A stretch of DNA of 64,000 bases from CAZMXP01 sp964570285. Its GTDB lineage: Bacteria; Planctomycetota; PLA2. Made by a program: the position numbers and the translations under genes. Location of the stretch: contig CAZMXP010000015.1 of NCBI GenBank assembly GCA_964570285.1, forward strand, positions 1-64,000. Reading direction: 5' to 3'. The notes beneath the pieces are model-generated. The model did not search any database. It was not told the DNA's origin and was given only the letters and a program-made list of their open reading frames with translations. Numbering within the stretch: the stretch's first letter is position 1; the number at the start of each line of letters is the position of its first letter. Shown one piece after another: positions 24,260 to 32,334 of this stretch.

Positions 24260-25897
24260 ATGATCGCGGCCATGAGCCGCGTACAATCCCCCACCCCGCC
24301 CACCGACGAGAGCATCCGCGAACGGGTCGAGGCGGAGCGCCGGCGCCTCCTCGCCGAGGCGGGCCTCGACTTCAAGCCGAGCCACTTCCACCGCCCCCAC
24401 GAGCGCCCCTTCACCGCGGCGGAGCGGCCCCACACGACGGTTCTGATCTCGGGGCTGTCGCTGAAGCACGAGGAGCTGGTCGTCGGCGCGCTGCAGGGGC
24501 TCGGCTACAAGTGCGAGAACCTCGCCGTGCCGGACGTGCGCGCGTTCCAGATCGGCAAGGAGTACGGCAACGGGGGCCAGTGCTCCCCCACCTACTTCAC
24601 CGTCGGGAATCTGGTGAAGCACCTCCAGGGGCTCCGGGACTCGGGGATGCCGAAGGAGCGCATCTTCGAGGACTTCGTCTTCCTGACGGCGGGGGGCTGC
24701 GGGCCCTGCCGCTTCGGCATGTACGAGGCGGAGTACCGGATCGCGCTGCGCAACGCCGGCTTCGACGCCTTCCGCGTGATCCTCTTCAGCCAGACCGGCG
24801 GCCTCTCGCAGGGGCAGATGGAGGCCGGCCTCCGCATGGACCTCGACTTCTTCCTGACGATCATCAGCGCGCTCGCGATCGGCGACCTCCTGAACGAGGT
24901 CGGCTACCAGGTCCGGCCCTACGAGGTCGAGAAGGGGGCGACCGACGCGGCCCTCAAGCGCTGCATGGCCATCGTGAGCGCCGCCTTCCGCGACCGCTCC
25001 TTCGCGGCGGCCAAGACCAAGCTCGGCAAGTTCTGGAAGTACCTCTTCACCGACCACTTCACGGGCGCGCTGCGCGAGTGCCGCGCCCTGCTCGACGCGG
25101 TCGAGGTGGACCGCACGCGCGTGCTGCCGGTCGTGAAGGTGACGGGCGAGTTCTGGGCGCAGACGACGGAGGGCGACGGCAACTACAAGATGTTCCGCTT
25201 CCTCGAGGGGGAGGGGGCGGAGGCGATCGTCGAGCCGATCATGACCTGGATCAACTACCTGCTCTGGCAGGTGCGGCAGGGCGCCGTCCACCGCTACGGC
25301 AGCGACGGGCGCAAGAACCCCTTCAAGCACTGGGCGCTGCTCGCCAAGCTCAACCTCGCGAACCGCCTGCTCAACCGCGCCTACGACCGCTACCGCGAGG
25401 CGCTCGGCGGCACCGCCCACGCGCTCGCCAACCAGCTGCATCTGCAGCGCCTCGGCCACCCCCACTACAACGTCAACTCGCAGGGCGGCGAGGGCCACCT
25501 CGAAGTGGCGAAGAACATCTACTACCACAACAAGAACCTCGCCCACATGGTGCTGTCGCTGAAGCCCTTCGGCTGCATGCCGAGCACGCAGAGCGACGGC
25601 GCGCAGGCGGCCGTCGTCTCGAAGTACCCCGACATGATCTACCTGCCGGTGGAGACGAGCGGCGAGGGGGAGATCAACGCGCACAGCCGCGTGCAGATGG
25701 CGCTCGGCGAGGCGCGCAAGAAGGCGCGCGAGGAGTTCGCGCGGGCGCTCGCCGAGAGCGGGCTCACCCTCGACGAGGTCCGCGCCGAGGCCGCGCGACG
25801 CCCCGACCTCCGCCGCGCGCTGCTGCCGCTGCACGACGAGCGCTACGCCGGCGCCGCCGCGCGGTTTGTCGCCCACGTCGCGGGAGAGCGCCGGTGA
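24260..25897 (+). CDS. 2-hydroxyacyl-CoA dehydratase-like iron-sulfur protein (COG3581-like)
   Basis: About 545 residues, resembling the large HgdB/DUF2229-associated proteins that accompany ATP-dependent CoA-dehydratase activators. Conserved cysteine blocks are NGGQCSPTYFTVGN, TAGGCGPCRFGMYEAEY and FGCMPSTQSDG, suited to a [4Fe-4S] cluster. EGHLEVAKN and PVETSGEGEINAHSR complete the family pattern. In the characterised systems the activator transfers one electron at ATP cost to the dehydratase; for this uncharacterised branch the substrate is unknown. The start is taken at ATG 24260 (GTG 24257 and ATG 24272 are alternatives). The stop overlaps the activator GTG by four bases. Confidence 0.82.
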   Translation: MIAAMSRVQSPTPPTDESIRERVEAERRRLLAEAGLDFKPSHFHRPHERPFTAAERPHTTVLISGLSLKHEELVVGALQGLGYKCENLAVPDVRAFQIGKEYGNGGQCSPTYFTVGNLVKHLQGLRDSGMPKERIFEDFVFLTAGGCGPCRFGMYEAEYRIALRNAGFDAFRVILFSQTGGLSQGQMEAGLRMDLDFFLTIISALAIGDLLNEVGYQVRPYEVEKGATDAALKRCMAIVSAAFRDRSFAAAKTKLGKFWKYLFTDHFTGALRECRALLDAVEVDRTRVLPVVKVTGEFWAQTTEGDGNYKMFRFLEGEGAEAIVEPIMTWINYLLWQVRQGAVHRYGSDGRKNPFKHWALLAKLNLANRLLNRAYDRYREALGGTAHALANQLHLQRLGHPHYNVNSQGGEGHLEVAKNIYYHNKNLAHMVLSLKPFGCMPSTQSDGAQAAVVSKYPDMIYLPVETSGEGEINAHSRVQMALGEARKKAREEFARALAESGLTLDEVRAEAARRPDLRRALLPLHDERYAGAAARFVAHVAGERR

Positions 25898-28800
25898 TCC
25901 GGCACCGGATCGGCCTCGACGTCGGCTCCACGACGGTGAAGGCGGTCGTCGTCGACGCGGCGACGGACGCGATCGTCTGGAAGGACTACCAGCGCCACGA
26001 GACCAAGCAGGCGGGCAAGACGCTCGAACTCCTCGAGGCGATCGGGTCGATCGTCGACCCCGCCGCGACGCGCATCTTCGTCACCGGCAGCGGCGGCGCC
26101 GCGCTCGCCGCGCACCTCGGCGCGAAGTTCGTGCAGGAGGTCAACGCGGTCTCGCTCGCGGTCGAACGCCTCTACCCGCAGGCGGGCTCCGTCATCGAGC
26201 TCGGCGGGCAGGACGCGAAGATCATCATCTTCCGCGAGGACCCGGCCACCGGCCGCAAGAAGAAGGTCCCGTCGATGAACGACAAGTGCGCCGGCGGCAC
26301 CGGCGCCGTCATCGACAAGATCAACGCGAAGCTGAACATCCCCGCGAAGGAGCTCTGCGCGATGGGCTACCGCGGCAAGAAGCTGCACCCGGTGGCCGGC
26401 AAGTGCGGCGTCTTCGCCGAGACCGACATCAACGGCCTGCAGAAGCAGGGCGTGCCGCCCGACGAGCTCATGGCGTCGCTCTTCGAGGCGATCATCCAGC
26501 AGAACCTCACCGTGCTCACGCGCGGCAACACGCTGCGCCCCTACGTGCTGCTGCTCGGCGGCCCCAACACCTTCATCCGCGGCATGATCGACGCGTGGAA
26601 GGTCAACATCCCGAAGGTGTGGCAGGAGCGGAAGACGGAGCTTCCGGAGGGGATCCCGCCGGAGGACCTGATCCTCGTGCCCGACAACGCGCAGTACTTC
26701 GCGGCGCTCGGCGCCGTCGAGTTCGGCAAGGAGGAGGGGGAGGAGGTCGGCCTCTACAGGGGCAGCGCCGGCCTGCGGGAGTTCATGTCGAGGGGGTCGG
26801 GGGGCCAGCAGAAGCCGAAGTCGTCGGGCCACGGGCTCGCCAACGGCGACCTCGACGCCTTCCTCGAGAAGTACAAGCCCGCCCGCTTCGAGCCCGCGCG
26901 CTTCCGCGGCGGCGAGCGCGTCGAGGCCTACCTCGGCGTGGACGGCGGCTCGACCAGCACGAAGGCGGTGCTGCTCAATGCGAAGGGCGACGTGCTCGTC
27001 AAGGCCTACGGCCTGTCGAAGGGCAACCCGATCGAGGACACGAAGACGCGGCTCGCCGAACTGCGCGCCTACGTCGAGGGGCAGGGGGCCGAACTCGTCG
27101 TCCGGGGCGTCGGCACGACCGGCTACGCGAAGGACATCCTGCGCGACGTGCTGAAGGCGGACGCGGCGATCGTCGAGACGGTCGCCCACACCGAGTCCGC
27201 GCTGCACTTCTACGACGACGTGGATGTCGTCTGCGACGTCGGCGGCCAGGACATCAAGATCATCGTGCTGAAGAACCGCAAGGTGAAGGACTTCAAGCTG
27301 AACACCCAGTGCTCGGCGGGCAACGGCTACTTCCTGCAGAGCACGGCCGCGGGCTTCGGCGTCGATGTGCGCGACTACGCGACGACCGCGTTCTCCGCGG
27401 AGGCCTACCCGCAGTTCGGCTACGGCTGCGCAGTCTTCATGCAGAGCGACATCGTCGACTTCCAGCGCCAGGGATGGGCGCCGCACGAGATCATGGCGGG
27501 CCTCGCGGCCGTGCTGCCGAAGAACATCTGGATCTACGTGAGCCAGATCCCGAACCTCGCGAAACTCGGCCGGAACTTCGTGCTGCAGGGCGGCACCCAG
27601 CACAACCTCGCCGCGGTCAAGGCGCAGGTGGACTTCATCCACTCCCGCTTCCACGACGACAGCGGCCAGAAGCCCAACGTCTTCGTCCACCGCCACACCG
27701 GCGAGTCGGGCGCGATCGGCGCCGCCCTCGAGGCGGCCCGCCTCGGCGCCGCGGGCAGGGTCACCCAGTTCATCGGCCTCGACGCGGTCGCGCGGATCGG
27801 CTACGAGACCAAGCGCGACGAGTCCACCCGCTGCTACTTCTGCAAGAACAAGTGCCTCCGGACCTTCATCGATGTCAGTGTCGCCGAGCAGGAGAAGCGG
27901 CGGCTCATCATCGCCACCTGCGAGAAGGGCGAGGTCGAGGACATCGAGGCGATGAAGAAGATCAAGGCGGGCCTCGACGCCGCGAAGACGCTCAACCCCA
28001 ACCTCGCCGCCTTTGCCGCCAGGCGCGTCTGGCAGGATTTCAAGCCCATTGCCGTCGCCGATCCGGTGCCCCCGCGCCCCCTGTTGACAAAGACGAAGGA
28101 GAGAGCCGCCCGGATGCAGGCCCGGGCCTCGCTGAGAATCGGCATGCCGCGCGTGCTGAACATGTACTCGCTGACGCCGTTTTTCACCTCCTACTTCGGC
28201 GCGCTGGGCGTCCCCTTCAGGAACTTCGTCTTCAGCGACTTCACGAGCGAGGCGCTCTACCGCGAGGGGAGCAAGCGCGGGTCGATCGACCCCTGCTTCC
28301 CGAGCAAGGTCGCCCCGGCGCACATCCACAACCTGCTCTTCCGCCATCACGAGAAGCAGCCGCTCAGCTGGATCCTCTTCCCGATGGTGGATGCGCTGCC
28401 GTCGCACCTGTCGCACGTGCAGGCGTCGCGCGCCTGCCCGACGGTGACGCTGACGCCCGAGACGGCGAAGGCGGCCTTCACGAAGGAGGGGGACGCCTTC
28501 GCCGAGCGCGGTGTCAGGTACTTGAATCCCTTCGTCAATTTCGGTGACGAATCTCTGCTGCGGAAGCAGATGTTTGGGGAGTTCGAGGGGCTGCTCGGGC
28601 TGACGCAGGCGGAGTCCGACCGCGCCTGCGCCGAAGGGTGGAAGGCGCTGCGCGCGTACGACGAGGAGTTGCGCCGCCTCGGGCGCGAGACGATCGACAG
28701 CCTCGAGCGCGAGGAGCGGATCGGCATCGTGCTGCTCGGGCGGCCCTACCACAACGACCCGGGGCTCAACCACGAGATCCTCGATGAGCTGCAGAAGCAG

Positions 28801-29283
28801 GGGTTCCCGATCCTGACGCAGGACAGCCTGCCCGTGGATGACGGCTTCCTCGAGCCGCTCTTCCGCGACGAGATCGCGAAGGGCGTCGTCGCCGACAGCC
28901 GCGACATCCGCGATGCCTGGAAGAACGCGTACAGCGAGAACACCAACCGCAAGGTCTGGGCCGCGAAGGTGACGGCGCGCCATCCGAACCTCGTCGGGCT
29001 CGAACTCAGCAACTTCAAGTGCGGCCACGACGCGCCGATCTACACCGTCGTCGAGGAGATCGTCGAGAAGAGCGGCACGCCCTTCTTCGCGTTCAAGGAC
29101 ATCGACGAGAACAAGCCGACCGGCTCGATCAAGATCCGCGTCGAGACGATCACCTACTTCCTGAAGCGCTACCGCGAGGAGATGATCCGCGCGCGCAACA
29201 AGCGCCGCGAGATCGAGGAGCGCCTCGCCGCGCTGGAGCGCGAACTGCGCGAGGGGCCGCCGCGCGTCGTGGAGGTCGCATGA
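25894..29283 (+). CDS. Giant CoA-dehydratase activator: two BadF/HgdC-type ATPase domains plus DUF2229 domain
   Basis: A 1,129-residue protein with three parts. First ASKHA ATPase domain: LDVGSTTVKAVVVD, VIELGGQDAKII and NDKCAGGTGAVID. Second from about residue 345: GVDGGSTSTKAVLLN, CDVGGQDIKII, NTQCSAGNGYF and FGYGCAVFMQSDIVDFQ. The Cys in the CAGGTG and CSAGNG loops would hold a cluster bridging subunits, as in HgdC. A cysteine cluster (CYFCKNKC) then precedes a C-terminal DUF2229-like domain (RIGMPRVLNMY, IDPCFPSKV, LGRPYHNDPGLNHEI). It belongs to the COG1924/COG3580 fusion type, widespread but biochemically obscure. Overlaps on both sides (GTGA, ATGA) indicate one operon. The Pro linker near residue 725 is encoded by a CCCCCGCGCCCCC tract. 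Confidence 0.88.
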   Translation: MIRHRIGLDVGSTTVKAVVVDAATDAIVWKDYQRHETKQAGKTLELLEAIGSIVDPAATRIFVTGSGGAALAAHLGAKFVQEVNAVSLAVERLYPQAGSVIELGGQDAKIIIFREDPATGRKKKVPSMNDKCAGGTGAVIDKINAKLNIPAKELCAMGYRGKKLHPVAGKCGVFAETDINGLQKQGVPPDELMASLFEAIIQQNLTVLTRGNTLRPYVLLLGGPNTFIRGMIDAWKVNIPKVWQERKTELPEGIPPEDLILVPDNAQYFAALGAVEFGKEEGEEVGLYRGSAGLREFMSRGSGGQQKPKSSGHGLANGDLDAFLEKYKPARFEPARFRGGERVEAYLGVDGGSTSTKAVLLNAKGDVLVKAYGLSKGNPIEDTKTRLAELRAYVEGQGAELVVRGVGTTGYAKDILRDVLKADAAIVETVAHTESALHFYDDVDVVCDVGGQDIKIIVLKNRKVKDFKLNTQCSAGNGYFLQSTAAGFGVDVRDYATTAFSAEAYPQFGYGCAVFMQSDIVDFQRQGWAPHEIMAGLAAVLPKNIWIYVSQIPNLAKLGRNFVLQGGTQHNLAAVKAQVDFIHSRFHDDSGQKPNVFVHRHTGESGAIGAALEAARLGAAGRVTQFIGLDAVARIGYETKRDESTRCYFCKNKCLRTFIDVSVAEQEKRRLIIATCEKGEVEDIEAMKKIKAGLDAAKTLNPNLAAFAARRVWQDFKPIAVADPVPPRPLLTKTKERAARMQARASLRIGMPRVLNMYSLTPFFTSYFGALGVPFRNFVFSDFTSEALYREGSKRGSIDPCFPSKVAPAHIHNLLFRHHEKQPLSWILFPMVDALPSHLSHVQASRACPTVTLTPETAKAAFTKEGDAFAERGVRYLNPFVNFGDESLLRKQMFGEFEGLLGLTQAESDRACAEGWKALRAYDEELRRLGRETIDSLEREERIGIVLLGRPYHNDPGLNHEILDELQKQGFPILTQDSLPVDDGFLEPLFRDEIAKGVVADSRDIRDAWKNAYSENTNRKVWAAKVTARHPNLVGLELSNFKCGHDAPIYTVVEEIVEKSGTPFFAFKDIDENKPTGSIKIRVETITYFLKRYREEMIRARNKRREIEERLAALERELREGPPRVVEVA

Positions 29284-29510
29284 TCCGCGAGCGCCTCTGG
29301 AACGGCGACGTGCTGCGCATCCTCTGGGCGGAGGACCTCGGCTTCGACGTCTGGGTGGAGAAGTACGGCAACCCGCCGCAGGTCTTCTTCGAGGGCAAGG
29401 CGCTGCCGATCGACCGGTTCGAGCAGGTGCTCGAGGCGATCGACCGCTATGTGGGAGAAGATGGGGTGAGGTTGTCGTGGAACGGGCACATCCCGAGCAA
29501 GCGGGGGTGA
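29280..29510 (+). CDS. Small unknown protein in the dehydratase-activator operon
   Basis: A 76-residue protein with no recognised domain. It alternates short hydrophobic strands with Trp-rich segments (ERLWNGDVLRILW, GFDVWVEKYGN, RLSWNGHIPSKRG). The start ATG overlaps the activator stop (ATGA) and its own stop overlaps the probable Nudix start (GTGA), so it is translated in line. It could be a small accessory factor of the dehydratase system; this rests on position only. Confidence 0.65.
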   Translation: MIRERLWNGDVLRILWAEDLGFDVWVEKYGNPPQVFFEGKALPIDRFEQVLEAIDRYVGEDGVRLSWNGHIPSKRG

Positions 29511-29947
29511 TCCCCGCGTTCGGCGAGCGGCGGACGGGGGTCGACTACCGGCTGCGCCCGGGCGGATACGCGGTCATCGACGACGGCGGGGGCCGCGTCG
29601 CCGCGGTCGAGACGCCGGAGGGGCTCTTCCTGCCGGGCGGGGGGCAGGAGGGCGCCGAGGGTGCGGAGGCGGCCGCCGTGCGCGAGGCGTTCGAGGAGTG
29701 CGGGCTGCGCATCCGCGTCCGCCGCGCGCTCGGCGTCGCCGACGAGTTCGCGTGGTGCGCGAGCGAGGGCGCCCACTTCCGCAAGCGCTGCGCCTTCTTC
29801 GAGGCCGAGGTCCTCGCCGCCGAGGGCGGCGGCGAGGCCGACCACCGCCTCGTCTGGCTGCCGCGCGCCGAGGCGGCGGAGAGGCTCACGCACGCAAGCC
29901 AGCGCTGGGCTTGCGAGCGCCAGGCGCGCGATCAGCGGATGCGATAG
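29507..29947 (+). CDS. Nudix hydrolase
   Basis: A 146-residue protein with a complete Nudix box: GGGQEGAEGAEAAAVREAFEECGL fits Gx5Ex7REUxEExGU. The N-terminus (VIPAFGERR then YRLRPGGYAVI) matches Nudix proteins that begin this way, supporting GTG 29507, which overlaps the previous stop. A GTG 30 bases earlier is possible. It would hydrolyse a nucleoside diphosphate-linked substrate such as an oxidised nucleotide, NADH or CoA. The link to CoA chemistry upstream is tempting but unproven. Confidence 0.88.
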   Translation: MIPAFGERRTGVDYRLRPGGYAVIDDGGGRVAAVETPEGLFLPGGGQEGAEGAEAAAVREAFEECGLRIRVRRALGVADEFAWCASEGAHFRKRCAFFEAEVLAAEGGGEADHRLVWLPRAEAAERLTHASQRWACERQARDQRMR

Positions 29948-30003
29948 CATGAAGGGTCACCTTCGCGGCCGAGCGGCAACGCAAGGCCGAAGGCGTACGC
30001 CCC

Positions 30004-30303
30004 ATGACATTCACCGCTCTGCTCAGACGACCGCTCGCGATCCTCCCCTTGGCCATGTCCGGCGCCGCGTTCCTGCTCATCATCGGCGTGCTTGCGACGG
30101 TCGGCGTCACTCATCCGCAGGACGAAGGCACTCCCGCCCACATCTTCCAGTTGTTGATGCTGCTCCAGGTACCTCTCATCGCGATGTTCGCGGTCACGTG
30201 GATTCCCCGGAGTAGCCGTGCCGCCCTGTTGGTCTTGGCTCTTCATGCCGGCGCGGCACTGGCCGCCGTGGCCACGGTCGTCTGGCTGGAGCGCGCCGGC
30301 TGA
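30004..30303 (+). CDS. Small integral membrane protein, three predicted helices
   Basis: A 99-residue hydrophobic protein with three clear membrane segments: about 13-35 (LPLAMSGAAFLLIIGVLATV), 46-66 (IFQLLMLLQVPLIAMFAV) and 74-95 (LLVLALHAGAALAAVATVV). Layout and charges suit an inner-membrane protein. A GATAGCAT -10-like element lies 57 bases upstream, overlapping the end of the Nudix gene. No known family. It converges on the carboxypeptidase-regulatory-domain gene. Confidence 0.65.
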   Translation: MTFTALLRRPLAILPLAMSGAAFLLIIGVLATVGVTHPQDEGTPAHIFQLLMLLQVPLIAMFAVTWIPRSSRAALLVLALHAGAALAAVATVVWLERAG

Positions 30304-30319
30304 CATCCCGCCGCCCGCG

Positions 30320-32308
30320 CTATCGGGCGGCGATGGTCACGACGACCTCCAGCGGCTGGCCGGCGACATCGAACGTGGCTTCGCCGGTTCGTCCCCGGGC
30401 ATCGCGCGCGCGGAGCACGTAGCGGCCCGCGACCAGATCGAGGGCGAGGCGGCCCTCGACGAGTGGTTCGAGCCGAGTCGGGCGCAGCGGCCTCCCCTCG
30501 GCGTCGGAGAGCGCGACCGTGACGGCGCCCGCCTGCTCGCCCTCGCACCGCACGGTCACGCGCACGGTCTCGGCGCGCGCGAGCGTGACGGCCTCTTCGC
30601 GGCCTTCGAGCACGGCGATCTCGCGCAGCAGGCCGGTCTCGCCGAGCAGCAGCAGGTAGCGGCCCGCTTGCAAGTCTTCCGAGACGAATTCGCCGTCGAC
30701 CGGCGGATGCCACACATAGGTGATCGCGCCGTCGTGGCTGCGCAGGTGGAGCGGGTGGCCGCCGAGGTCGGGGACGACGCGGCAGCGCACGCGGCCGGGT
30801 GCGGGGTATCGCAGCGCGCCGAGGTCCACGGCGTCGCGCACGTCGACCCCGGCGAGGTGCAGCGTCGGATCGCCGTCGCGGTGGATCTCGACGCGGTAGG
30901 TGCCCGGCGCGACGCTCTCGAAGAGGAAGGCGCCCTGCACATCCGCGACCGACTCGCCGATCAGGTTGGGGGAGCCCGAGGGCCAGAGCCGCACGCGGCT
31001 GCCCATGGCCGGCGTGCCGTCGGCGCGCGCGATCGTGCCCCGCAGCGATCCGGCCGGCGGCGGCGGCGGCAGCGTGACGACGACCTCGCCGCCCCCGGGC
31101 TCGACGCGCGTCGAGGCGGCGGGCATCGCATGGGGTGGCGCGCCGGCGCGCCATGCGTCGATCCGGTGCGGCATGGACGGCCGCGGCGCGGACTCGAACA
31201 GGCCGCGCTCGTCCGCGGTCGCGCTCGCGCTCCTCTCGCCGTCCGCGGCGAAGCGCAGTCGCGCGCCGGCCGCCGGCGTGCCGTCCGCCTCTTCGATGCG
31301 GCCAGAGATCCGGAGCGCCGGCACGAGCACCGGATCCCAACGCGCCTCTCCCCCCGCGGTCACCTCGAGCGTCCCGCGCGCAAAGGCCCGTCCGGACCGC
31401 TCCGCGCCGAGACGCACCCTGCCCGACGGAGCCCCGAAGAGGCGGAACGCGCCGCTCCCGTCGCTCTCCGTCGCGGCGAGAAAGCCCCCGTCCTCGAGCA
31501 TGAAGCCGATCGACACGTCGGGAACGAAGGCGCCGAGTTCGTCGCGCACGACGCCCTGCACCGTAGCGCCAGGCTCCAGCACGAGGTCGGAGTCGACGGT
31601 GCCCCCGGGGATCAGCCGGACGGCGGCGCGGCGGAACGCGAAGCCCGGCGCTCCGGCGAACACCACGCTCCACTCCGCCGGCAGGTCGTCGGCGAAGTAG
31701 CGGCCTTCGGCATCGGTGAGGAGAACCGCCGCGGGCGCGGGCAGCAACGCGTGGCCGTCCTCGGATGTCAGGGGGCCCGGGGGATGGTGGGCTCCGCCTC
31801 CCACATGCAACACCGCACCGGGAACCCCGGACCCCTTCCCATCCACCACCCGGCCGCGGAGCGTGCCTCCGGGGCCGGTGAGCCGGATCACCAACTGTTG
31901 CAACGCGCCATCGCTTGCAACGACCACGCGCAGGTCGGAGGGCGCAAGCCCCTTCGCCCGCGCGCCGATCTCGATCCGGTCGAGATCGCTCTCGACCGCA
32001 AAGCCGCCGTCCTCCTCCGTGCAGGTCGCGATCTCGCGCGGCTCCGGCCCGACCCAGATCGCGGCCCCGGCGAGCGGACGCCCTTCGGGGTCGAGCACGA
32101 GCCCCTCGACGCGCAGGAGCGCGGCGCAGGGCTCGGCGGCCTCGACGGGCCCGGGTTCGCGCGGCGGCGCCTCGTGCGCCGTGCGGGCGGGGGCGGTCGC
32201 CCTTCGCGGTGAGCCGTCGCGCAAGAGGGCCGCGATCGCGGCCGCCACCGCGAGGCCCGCAAGGAGGAGTGCCGCGCCGCTTCGGAGGGGGCTTCTGGTC
32301 AGGGCCAT
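30320..32308 (-). CDS. Membrane-anchored protein with multiple carboxypeptidase-regulatory-like (beta-sandwich) domains
   Basis: A 662-residue protein with an N-terminal membrane anchor (SGAALLLAGLAVAAAIAALL). About six repeats of the CarboxypepD_reg/SdrD-B type follow: VxxxxGxPxxGAxV and an internal DxxGxF/Y, for example GRVVDGKGSGVPGAV, TDAEGRYFADDL, EEADGTPAAGARL and RADGTPAMGSRV. Such domains are structural and often carry or display other modules at the cell surface. No catalytic domain is visible. ATG 32308 begins the anchor. The kinase-TPR gene lies 26 bases upstream on the same strand, so they probably form an operon. Confidence 0.8.
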   Translation of the reverse strand: MALTRSPLRSGAALLLAGLAVAAAIAALLRDGSPRRATAPARTAHEAPPREPGPVEAAEPCAALLRVEGLVLDPEGRPLAGAAIWVGPEPREIATCTEEDGGFAVESDLDRIEIGARAKGLAPSDLRVVVASDGALQQLVIRLTGPGGTLRGRVVDGKGSGVPGAVLHVGGGAHHPPGPLTSEDGHALLPAPAAVLLTDAEGRYFADDLPAEWSVVFAGAPGFAFRRAAVRLIPGGTVDSDLVLEPGATVQGVVRDELGAFVPDVSIGFMLEDGGFLAATESDGSGAFRLFGAPSGRVRLGAERSGRAFARGTLEVTAGGEARWDPVLVPALRISGRIEEADGTPAAGARLRFAADGERSASATADERGLFESAPRPSMPHRIDAWRAGAPPHAMPAASTRVEPGGGEVVVTLPPPPPAGSLRGTIARADGTPAMGSRVRLWPSGSPNLIGESVADVQGAFLFESVAPGTYRVEIHRDGDPTLHLAGVDVRDAVDLGALRYPAPGRVRCRVVPDLGGHPLHLRSHDGAITYVWHPPVDGEFVSEDLQAGRYLLLLGETGLLREIAVLEGREEAVTLARAETVRVTVRCEGEQAGAVTVALSDAEGRPLRPTRLEPLVEGRLALDLVAGRYVLRARDARGRTGEATFDVAGQPLEVVVTIAAR

Positions 32309-32334
32309 CGCGGGGGGGATGACACGACGCCGCG

